Shown in pieces: positions 43,556 to 51,108 of a DNA stretch of 64,000 bases (its first letter is position 1; every line of letters starts with the position of its first letter). This DNA comes from JAFEBO01 sp036392375 (GTDB lineage: Bacteria; Planctomycetota; Phycisphaerae; Phycisphaerales; UBA1924): the NCBI GenBank assembly GCA_036392375.1, contig DASVYC010000105.1, forward strand, positions 1 to 64,000, written 5' to 3'. Both the position numbers and the translations under genes were made by a program. The notes beneath the pieces were generated by a model. That model saw only the letters and a list, made by a program, of their open reading frames with translations, had not been told where the DNA came from and ran no database searches.

Positions 43556-45139
43556 ATGCTGCGAGTGGTCCCGGTGATCGGGCTTGTTGTTCTCTGCGCG
43601 CCCTGTATGGGTGGGCCGGGAGTACGCGTTGTTCACACCGCATCAGGGTCCCTGCTGCGAGCCGCGGGTGCGTGTGCGCTCTCCGGTGGAGACATCGCAC
43701 TCGCCGGTCAGCGACAGACGGTCGCACCGTCCCCGATCACGTCGGCGCTCCTCTCCCGCTGCGATCCGAACGGCCTTCCGATCTGGACCCTCCATGTCGG
43801 ATCGCCGGGCGAGATGGCGTCGGGGTTCGCGGTCCGTGAGATCTCGGGTGGGATGCTCGCGTTCGGGTTCTACGCCGGCGGCGGGGATCGCGCGCTGTGC
43901 CTGGCCGGCGTCGGTGCGGGGGGCAACTTGGTGTGGGCGCGGCGATTCGCGGCCAGCAACGCGATCGACGGGAGCGCGATGGAGATCGATCGCGCGACGA
44001 CCGGTGAGATGATTGTCGTTGCGGGTCGTGACACGACGCCGGGCCTCTCTGGCGCGATTCTGCTCAGCGCCAACGCACACGACGGGTCCTTCGCGGCCGA
44101 GTCCTTGTACCTGCCGGTGTCGTCGGAGTTCAGCGATCTGCGGTACACGGATCTGTGCGTCATGCAGAACGGAGACTACTTTGTCACGGGCAGCGTGGGC
44201 TACGCGAGCTCGATGTCCACGCCGGATACCGACATCGTTGTGGCCCGGATCGATCGGGCGAGCCGCAACGTCGTCTGGTGTACGGTCATCGCTGCCGCCC
44301 CTCCCGAAGGCTCCGACCTCGCATCACACGACACCGGGCGCGGCATCGTGCTCACCGCGGAGGGCATGGTGGCGGTGGTTGCTGGCACGCAAGCTCCTGG
44401 AGCTCCGCCCGCGGCGCTCCATCTGCTGATCGACCCTGTCACCGGTGCTGTCCTCCACCATTCTGTTCTCTCCGATGTTCGTGTCGCCAACGCTTCGCTG
44501 GTGTCGCTCAGTACCGGTCAACTCCTCTGTGCTGGCGGGGGAGACGCCGCCGCGGGTCTCTCGGTCGCGCAGATGTGGCGGCTCGATCCGTCGACGCTTG
44601 AGGTCTCCTGGCGGGGCGAGTACGCAGAAGTCGAGTCCGTCGGGGCCGACGCGGTCGAGCTGCTCGATGCCGGCGAGCCCTCAATTGTTCTCGCCGGATG
44701 GCAGCAACTTCCAGGCGGTATTGGCCTTCCTGTCGGACTTCAGGGCACGATGTTCACGCGAGCCGACTTGGACGGCCACGACGGCTGCGCGGCGGTCATC
44801 ACGACTCCGAAGCTCTCCCGCATAGCACTGCACACACGCACCATGACGATGATCCAGATCACCCCGGTCCCCGACATCCCGTTCGACGGAACGATCGCTC
44901 TGCTCACAGTGGATGCTCTCTCCGGGTGCCCAGCCTCCGCGTGTCCCAGCGATCTGAACGGGGACGGAGCCGTTGATGATTCCGATTTCGTGGTCTTCGA
45001 CACCGCGTACAACCTCCTCGACTGCGACGACCCCTCCATGCCCGTCGCCTGCCCCGCGGATCTGAACTTCGACGGGTTCGTGGACGATGGCGATTTCGTC
45101 CTGTTCGCCGCGGCGTACAACGAGCTGCTGTGCCCATAA
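43556..45139 (+). CDS. Secreted propeller-like protein with dockerin
   Basis: A 527-residue paralogue of the gene at 36465. The signal peptide ends near CAPCMG (about residue 19); a cysteine at the cleavage region could also allow a lipoprotein, but no good lipobox is seen. Shared blades include LPIWTLHVGSPGEMASGFAV, GNLVWARRFAAS, MQNGDYFVTGSVGYAS, VVWCTVIAAAPPEG and LSVAQMWRLDPSTLEVSWRG. The dockerin is 463-527; it ends CP and is nearly identical in its second half to the preceding, unrelated gene. GGAGGAG precedes ATG 43556. Confidence 0.84.
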   Translation: MLRVVPVIGLVVLCAPCMGGPGVRVVHTASGSLLRAAGACALSGGDIALAGQRQTVAPSPITSALLSRCDPNGLPIWTLHVGSPGEMASGFAVREISGGMLAFGFYAGGGDRALCLAGVGAGGNLVWARRFAASNAIDGSAMEIDRATTGEMIVVAGRDTTPGLSGAILLSANAHDGSFAAESLYLPVSSEFSDLRYTDLCVMQNGDYFVTGSVGYASSMSTPDTDIVVARIDRASRNVVWCTVIAAAPPEGSDLASHDTGRGIVLTAEGMVAVVAGTQAPGAPPAALHLLIDPVTGAVLHHSVLSDVRVANASLVSLSTGQLLCAGGGDAAAGLSVAQMWRLDPSTLEVSWRGEYAEVESVGADAVELLDAGEPSIVLAGWQQLPGGIGLPVGLQGTMFTRADLDGHDGCAAVITTPKLSRIALHTRTMTMIQITPVPDIPFDGTIALLTVDALSGCPASACPSDLNGDGAVDDSDFVVFDTAYNLLDCDDPSMPVACPADLNFDGFVDDGDFVLFAAAYNELLCP

Positions 45140-45166
45140 CCCTCGGCGGACTTTCGCACATTGTGC

Positions 45167-45194
45167 TTGCTCGTCTCGACTCCTCCCGTAGACT
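45167..45194 (+). promoter_or_regulatory. Candidate promoter of the amylase gene
   Basis: TTGCTC (45167-45172), a 16-base spacer, and TAGACT (45189-45194). The -10 box lies only 17 bases before ATG 45212, so the leader would be about 11 bases and consist mostly of the GAGGAG ribosome binding site. Confidence 0.35.
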
Positions 45195-45211
45195 GCGGGC
45201 GAGGAGTTTGC

Positions 45212-47818
45212 ATGCCCGCACCGTCTGCCCTTCGTTCTCTCGCGCTCGCCGGCTTGCTCGCGGATGTGACGTTCTCCAGCGTCGCCCTCGCCCAGCCCCG
45301 CGACGTCTCCGACGACATCTTCTATCACTTCATGCCCATCAGTTGGCGCGACAGCGACAACGACCAGTACCGCTTCGGTGATTTCAACGGCATGACCGCC
45401 AGCCTCGACTACCTCCAGACCCTCGGAGTCACCGCGGTCTGGATGAACCCGATCTTCCCCTCCGCGGCGTACCACGGCTATCAGCACGGCGACGCCAGCC
45501 AGATCAACTCCCGCTTCGGCACCGAGGCCCAGTTCCTCGCCTTCGTCAACGCCGCTCACGCCCGCGGCATCAAGGTCTACCTCGACTTCGTTGCCTACGG
45601 CATCAGCCACAACTCCATCTGGTACAACAACGCCCGCAACAACCCCAGCAGCGTCTACGACCAATGGCTTGCGTTCACCAACGGTTCGAACACCCAGTAC
45701 ACCGGCTACACGTTCAACACCTGGGACGGCGCGTCCGTTGGCTTCATCCACTGGAATCTCAACAACGCGAACGCCGTCAATCTGAACATCCAGTGGGCCA
45801 GAAAGTGGCTCGACCCCAACAACGACGGCAACCCCTCCGACGGCGTGGACGGCTTCCGCCTCGATCATGCTTATTCCAGCGCACCCGAGGGCTGGGGCGC
45901 CACGATCAGTTTCTGGTCCACGTGGAAGCAGGCGCTGCAGGTCACCAATCCGAGCGTCTTCACCTTCGCCGAGCAGGGCGACTGGGGCAACTACGGCACC
46001 GACCTCCTCCCCGCGTTCGACGCCGCGTTCACCAAGCCCTTTGAGTTCGCCGCAAGAAGCGCGCTGTCGAACGAGACGGCGCAAGGGCTCTACGACTCCA
46101 TGTCCGCGACGCTCGCCGCACTCCCCGGCGGCAAGCCTCAGCCGGGCAAGACCTCGCTGGCGATTCTCGGCGATCACGACGTCGGCCGCCTCGCGTCCGA
46201 CATCGGCGCCAGCGGCGGGACCGCGGGCCGGGCCAAGGCCGCGGCTGCGGTCCACATGCTCCAGCCGCTTCCCCCGATCATCTACTACGGCGATGAGATC
46301 GGCATGACCGGCACCAAGCAGTCCTACGGCAGCGACGCCGACGACATCCCAATGCGCGAGCCCTTCAAGTGGAACGCCGTCGCCGGGCCGCCGATGTCGA
46401 ACTACTGGCTCAAAGCGAGCAACTCCCTCGTTCGTACGAACTCGTTCTCGAAGAACAACGACGGCAAGAGTGTGCAGGAGCAGTCGGGCGTTTCCGGCTC
46501 ACTGCTCGAGACATATCGCACACTGGGCATGCTCCGCAAGAACAACGCGGCTCTCCGCCGCGGCGACTACAACGCCGTCCCCGCGAGCGGCGGCAAGGTC
46601 TGGGCCTTCACCCGCGATCACAACCCGGTCGGCGGGCCGCGTCAGACATTGCTCGTGGCCATCAATCTCGCCGGCACGACGCAGAACACCGCGCTCAATC
46701 TCTCCGGCTACACCGTCCCGAGCGGCGGATCTGCGGTGACGGACATCGTCTCTTCCGCGTCGCTCGCCGCGATCACCAACGCCAACGTCGCGGCGTACGC
46801 CGTGAGCGTTCCCGCGTACTCCTACCGCGTGCTGGCAGTGAGCGTCACGCCGCCCGCGCCGCCGTCACCGCTCACCGACGGCGTTGCGATTCCCTCTGAT
46901 CTCGGCATCAGCGGCGACCCCGAAGGCTCCGCGATCGCGACGCAGGCGTGCGCCACGTCCTTCGGCGACAACAACGCGGAGCTGAATCAGATGTACGCCC
47001 GCGCCACCCGCAGCGGCGTCTACGTCGGCCTCACCGGAAACCTGCCCACCGACGGCACCGCGCTCGCGCTCTTCGTCGACACCGGCGCGCCGGGCCAGAA
47101 CATCCTCAACACCGCGACCGCGGGGAACCCGCCCGCGGGCTTGCAAGAAATCAGCGGCACGCGCTTCGATGTGGGCTTCGCGCCGTCGACGCTCTTCTGG
47201 GTGAATGCCGCCGGGTCGGTGTATGTCGATCAAGTGTCGTTGCCCAACGGTGGTGCCGCGACCAAGTCTTACCTCGGCCGAAGCACAGCAGACACCGGCA
47301 ACGGCATCCTCACCGGCGGCGCCAACAGCTTCGGCGTGCAGGTCGCGCTCGACCGTACCAACACCGCGGGCGTCACAGGCGCCTCCGCCGCCAATGCGTC
47401 AAGCGCGACCAAGGGCTTTGAGCTCTACATCCCGTTCGGTGCGCTGGGCCTGAACCCCGCAAGCTGCGGCAAGGTCCGCCTGATGGCCGCGATCGTGCAG
47501 CCCGATGGCACGTTCGGCAACCAAGTCCTGCCGCCGCTGAACGCCGGCTCGGCCGCGATCGGCATCGACCCGAACTTCGCGACCCTCGCCGGCACGCAGT
47601 TCGCGACCTTCACGCTGCCCAACAAGGCGGACTTCAACCTCGACACCTACGTGGACGACACCGACTTCGTGGTCTTCGCCGAGGCGTACAACGTCCTCGC
47701 CTGCAGCGACCCGACCATGCCCGCGGGCTGCCCGGCCGATCTGAACGCCGACGGGTTCGTGGACGACCTCGATTTCGTCGCGTTCGCGGCGGCGTACGAC
47801 GCGCTCGTGTGCCCGTGA
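45212..47818 (+). CDS. Secreted GH13 alpha-amylase family glycosidase with dockerin
   Basis: An 868-residue exported enzyme for alpha-glucan breakdown. The signal peptide ends SVALA (residue 27). The GH13 barrel runs about 32-440 with nucleophile Asp218 in GVDGFRLDHA, acid/base Glu254 in TFAEQGD, and the third carboxylate Asp323 in ILGDHDVGR. Region I is degenerate (YLDFVAYGISH in place of DxVxNH). A beta-domain (about 470-555; VWAFTRDHNPVGGPRQTLLV) and a further roughly 220-residue module (about 570-795; ATRSGVYVGLTGNL, ALALFVDTGAPGQNIL) follow. The dockerin (804-868) lacks the first cysteine (KADFNLDTYVDD) and ends CP. GAGGAG precedes ATG 45212. Confidence 0.93.
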   Translation: MPAPSALRSLALAGLLADVTFSSVALAQPRDVSDDIFYHFMPISWRDSDNDQYRFGDFNGMTASLDYLQTLGVTAVWMNPIFPSAAYHGYQHGDASQINSRFGTEAQFLAFVNAAHARGIKVYLDFVAYGISHNSIWYNNARNNPSSVYDQWLAFTNGSNTQYTGYTFNTWDGASVGFIHWNLNNANAVNLNIQWARKWLDPNNDGNPSDGVDGFRLDHAYSSAPEGWGATISFWSTWKQALQVTNPSVFTFAEQGDWGNYGTDLLPAFDAAFTKPFEFAARSALSNETAQGLYDSMSATLAALPGGKPQPGKTSLAILGDHDVGRLASDIGASGGTAGRAKAAAAVHMLQPLPPIIYYGDEIGMTGTKQSYGSDADDIPMREPFKWNAVAGPPMSNYWLKASNSLVRTNSFSKNNDGKSVQEQSGVSGSLLETYRTLGMLRKNNAALRRGDYNAVPASGGKVWAFTRDHNPVGGPRQTLLVAINLAGTTQNTALNLSGYTVPSGGSAVTDIVSSASLAAITNANVAAYAVSVPAYSYRVLAVSVTPPAPPSPLTDGVAIPSDLGISGDPEGSAIATQACATSFGDNNAELNQMYARATRSGVYVGLTGNLPTDGTALALFVDTGAPGQNILNTATAGNPPAGLQEISGTRFDVGFAPSTLFWVNAAGSVYVDQVSLPNGGAATKSYLGRSTADTGNGILTGGANSFGVQVALDRTNTAGVTGASAANASSATKGFELYIPFGALGLNPASCGKVRLMAAIVQPDGTFGNQVLPPLNAGSAAIGIDPNFATLAGTQFATFTLPNKADFNLDTYVDDTDFVVFAEAYNVLACSDPTMPAGCPADLNADGFVDDLDFVAFAAAYDALVCP

Positions 47819-48153
47819 GCAATCATCGGGAGTTTTCCGGTGTCGCGCAGCTTTGTGGGGGCTGACCCCGACGCGCGGCCGCACGCGGCGACGAGCGTTC
47901 CGTCGTTGTTGTGTTACCGGACCGTCCGGAAGCTCGCAAAGCGGGAATTTTCGATTGCGGGCCGGAGCACCAATCGGTACGCTTCAGCCTCGCGGCGTGC
48001 GGGATCGTGGAACGATTGGCGTTCCACGTCAGTGTTCCTGTGCCTGTTCGTGGGAGTTGCTCGACAACGCGTTGCAGGTTGTTGCGTGCGTGCCGAGGCA
48101 TCGGCCGGGGTTTGCATTGTCAACCGCGGCTTCAAGAGAGAGGAAGCTCTGAA
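47819..48153. other. Intergenic region upstream of the metalloprotease gene
   Basis: A 335-base gap holding the candidate promoter at 47955-47983 and a long leader. It contains small self-complementary stretches (GACCGTCCGG; GGAACGATTGGCGTTCC at 48008-48024, a 6-base stem with a TTGGC-like loop). No convincing gene is seen, and there is no clear terminator for the amylase gene. Confidence 0.5.
47955..47983 (+). promoter_or_regulatory. Candidate promoter of the metalloprotease gene
   Basis: TTGCGG (47955-47960), a 17-base spacer, and TACGCT (47978-47983), with an AT-rich patch (GGAATTTTCGA) just upstream. It would give a leader of about 165 bases before ATG 48154. Confidence 0.4.
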
Positions 48154-50886
48154 ATGTCGAAATCGATTCGCTCCGTCTTCACGCGTGCTCTGACGCTGGG
48201 CGTGCTCGCCGGTGTCGCGAGCAGCGTCGCGCTCGCCGCCCCCGGCGACAACGGCCCGGCCAAGTCCGACAAGGTCGGCATCTACGAGCCCTGGGAAGTG
48301 ATCCAGGGTCGCGTCGAAGACCGTGCGCTGGGCGAAAAGGCGTTCGTGCGTCCCTTCGGCGGGCGGCAGGTGCTGCTCGACATGGACAAGATCAAGCTGC
48401 AGCTCGCCGGCGCCCCTCTGGAGAGCGACAATCCCTTCGCCGGCCGGGCCGCTCCCGCGGTGATCGCACTGCCCAAGCCCGATGGTTCGTTCGAGCGCTT
48501 CGAGATCGAGGAATACTCGATCATGGAGCCCGGTCTGGCGGCTCAGTACCCCGACTTCAAGACCTACAAGGGCACCTCGCTCGACAGCCCGCAGTCCGAA
48601 GTTCGCATCGACGTCACGGTGCTCGGCTTCCGCGCTCAGGTGCTCAGCAGCGAGGGCTCGTACTGGATCGACCCGGTCACGATGGGCGACACGACGATGT
48701 ACACGTCGTATCACAAGCGTGACCTGATGCGCAATCCCAACTGGCAGTGCTACTTCGAACAGGACCCCGCGAACCACGTCACGCCCGAGGATCAGAACCC
48801 CTTCACCGACCGCACCGCCACCGGCACGGTCCGGCGCGACTTCCGCATCGCGGTCGCCGCGACGACCGAGTACACCGCGTTCTTCGGCGGGACCGTGGCC
48901 CAGGGCCTCGCTGGCGTCGTCGCGTGCGTGAACCGCGTCACCGGCGTTTACGAGAGGGACTTCGCCGTCCGCCTCATCCTGGTCGCCAACAACAACCTGA
49001 TCATCTACGCCGGCGCCGATCCCTACGCCAACGCCGTCACGGGTGCCCAGCTCACCGTCAACCAGACCACTATCGACACGCAGATCGGTTCCGCGAACTA
49101 CGACGTCGGGCACATGGTCTGCACCGATCCGGGTGGCGGCCTCGCGCAGCTCGGCGTGGTCTGCACCACCAGCAAGGCCCGCGGCGGCACCGGCCTCGCT
49201 GCCCCCACCGGCGACGCGTTCTACATCGACTACGTCGCGCACGAGCTGGGCCACCAGTTCGGCGGCAACCATTCGTTCAACAGCGGCGTGTGCGCCGCCA
49301 ACCGCAACGCAGCGACTTCCGTCGAGCCCGGCTCCGGCTCCACCATCATGGCGTACGCCGGCATCTGCGGCGGCGACGACCTGCAGTCCAACTCCGACCC
49401 CTACTTCCACAGCCGCTCGATCGATGAGATCACGGCGCACGTCTCGTCGCGCACTTGCGACGTCGAGGTCGCGATTGTCAACACAATCCCGACCGTCAAC
49501 GCGGGCTCGACGTTCACGATCCCGATCGGCACGCCCTACACGCTCACCGGATCCGGCAGCGACGCCGACGGTGACGCTCTTACCTATTGCTGGGAGCAGC
49601 GTATCGCCGGCTCGGCCTCGCAGACCGCCGTCAGCGGCAACTTCCCCGACGTCGGCACCAACCCCTATCAGCGTTCCCTGAATCCCGCGACCGTCGCGAC
49701 GCGTCAGTTCCCCCGCAACAGCAATCTCATCGTGAACACCTTGCTCAAAGGCGAAACGCTTCCGGCGAGAACCCGAACCATTCCGTACCGCCTCACCGTC
49801 CGTGACGGCAAGGGCGGCCAGAACTTCGCCGACGTGAACATCAATTCGACGATGGCCGCCGGACCGTTCCAGGTCACCGCGCCCAACACCGCTGTCTCCT
49901 GGGCCGGCCTCAGCAGCCAGACCGTGACGTGGAACGTCGCGGGCACGACCGCCAACGGCGTTGACACCGCCAACGTCGCCATCGAGTTCTCGAACAACGG
50001 CGGTACCAGCTTCACCACCACGATCCTCGCCAGCACCGCCAACGACGGCTCCGAGGTCATCACCGTTCCCAACATCGCCACCACCCAGGCCCGCATCCGC
50101 GTGCGTGCGGTCGGCAACATCTTCTTTGACATCTCCAACGCCAACTTCACCGTCACCGCCGCCGCCGCTCCGTCGAACCCGACCAGCCCGGCTGCGGCCC
50201 CGTCCACGATCTGCGCCGGCGGCAACACCTCGTTGTCCGTCGCCGCTCCCCCGGCCGGCATCGAGATCGATTGGTACACCGGCGGCTGCGGCACGACGTT
50301 CGTCGGCACCGGCAACCCGCTGGTCGTCAGCCCGTCTTCTACCACCACCTACTTCGCTCGCGCCCGCCGCACCGCCGACAGCGCCGTCTCCGCCGGCTGC
50401 GCCTCGGTCGCCGTCACCGTCAACGCCGGCCCGGTCGCGCCCACCAGCGTCACCGCCAGCGCCGACAACATCTGCCAGTACGACGCGGGCACCGTCACCC
50501 TCAACGCCATCGGCGGCTCGGGTGACACCATCCGCTGGTTCACCGATTCCTGCGGTGGAACCCTCATCGGGTCCGGCCTCGGGTCCTTCGTTGTGAACTC
50601 GCCCACCATCACCACCACCTACTACGCTCGCTGGGAGAACTCCTGCGGCATCTCGAGCTGCGCCAGCGTGACCGTCAACGTCCGCAGTTGCCCAGCGGAC
50701 TTCAACTGCGACCAGTTTGTCGACGACTCCGACTTCGTCACGTTCGCTGAGGCCTACTCGCTGCTGCTCTGCTCCGAGGCGGGCATGCCCGCGGGATGCC
50801 CCAGCGATCTCAACGGCGACACCTTTGTCGATGACTCGGACTTCGTGCTCTTTTCCGACGCCTATTCCGCCCTGCTCTGTCCGTAA
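48154..50886 (+). CDS. Secreted reprolysin-like metalloprotease with dockerin
   Basis: A 910-residue exported protease. The signal peptide ends SVALAA (about residue 29). A propeptide-like region (45-220) is followed by a metzincin domain with the zinc motif HELGHQFGGNH (363-373) and Met-turn STIMAYAGIC (Met399), typical of M12B/reprolysin-like bacterial proteases with propeptides. C-terminal modules comprise a cadherin/PKD-like segment (about 435-560; PYTLTGSGSDADGDALTYCW), a beta-sandwich (about 565-660), and two Ig-like CHU/gliding-type repeats (about 670-840; STTTYFARARR, TITTTYYARWENSCG). The dockerin is 846-910, ending CP. AGAGGAAG precedes ATG 48154, and a strong terminator follows. 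Confidence 0.9.
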   Translation: MSKSIRSVFTRALTLGVLAGVASSVALAAPGDNGPAKSDKVGIYEPWEVIQGRVEDRALGEKAFVRPFGGRQVLLDMDKIKLQLAGAPLESDNPFAGRAAPAVIALPKPDGSFERFEIEEYSIMEPGLAAQYPDFKTYKGTSLDSPQSEVRIDVTVLGFRAQVLSSEGSYWIDPVTMGDTTMYTSYHKRDLMRNPNWQCYFEQDPANHVTPEDQNPFTDRTATGTVRRDFRIAVAATTEYTAFFGGTVAQGLAGVVACVNRVTGVYERDFAVRLILVANNNLIIYAGADPYANAVTGAQLTVNQTTIDTQIGSANYDVGHMVCTDPGGGLAQLGVVCTTSKARGGTGLAAPTGDAFYIDYVAHELGHQFGGNHSFNSGVCAANRNAATSVEPGSGSTIMAYAGICGGDDLQSNSDPYFHSRSIDEITAHVSSRTCDVEVAIVNTIPTVNAGSTFTIPIGTPYTLTGSGSDADGDALTYCWEQRIAGSASQTAVSGNFPDVGTNPYQRSLNPATVATRQFPRNSNLIVNTLLKGETLPARTRTIPYRLTVRDGKGGQNFADVNINSTMAAGPFQVTAPNTAVSWAGLSSQTVTWNVAGTTANGVDTANVAIEFSNNGGTSFTTTILASTANDGSEVITVPNIATTQARIRVRAVGNIFFDISNANFTVTAAAAPSNPTSPAAAPSTICAGGNTSLSVAAPPAGIEIDWYTGGCGTTFVGTGNPLVVSPSSTTTYFARARRTADSAVSAGCASVAVTVNAGPVAPTSVTASADNICQYDAGTVTLNAIGGSGDTIRWFTDSCGGTLIGSGLGSFVVNSPTITTTYYARWENSCGISSCASVTVNVRSCPADFNCDQFVDDSDFVTFAEAYSLLLCSEAGMPAGCPSDLNGDTFVDDSDFVLFSDAYSALLCP

Positions 50887-50926
50887 CGATGCAGGGGACG
50901 CGCACTCGGCATCTTGAATCTCACCA

Positions 50927-50956
50927 CGCCCGGCCCCGCGGCCGGGCGTTTTCTTT
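50927..50956 (+). terminator. Intrinsic terminator after the metalloprotease gene
   Basis: CGCCCGGCC (50927-50935) pairs perfectly with GGCCGGGCG (50940-50948) around CCGC, followed by TTTTCTTTT. It starts 40 bases past the stop codon at 50886, so the next gene has its own promoter. Confidence 0.9.
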
Positions 50957-51108
50957 TCGTCTCCGGCGCGACAGCACCCGGCGATCGCGGTCGGTTCGGC
51001 TCGTGGCAGAGCGCGGCCGCGCGTTGTGCGCGGACGCGCGAACCATTGACAGCCCGGCTATGTTCTCCCCGAGGTCTACCAATCAACGAGCGGGAAAGGG
51101 ACACCATC

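Noticed and set aside
23715..51064. TTGAC/TTGAT about seven bases upstream of TA-boxes before the genes at 23742, 33769 and 51109
   Set aside because: The spacing is far too short for a sigma70 -35/-10 pair; probably coincidence in three of many promoters examined.
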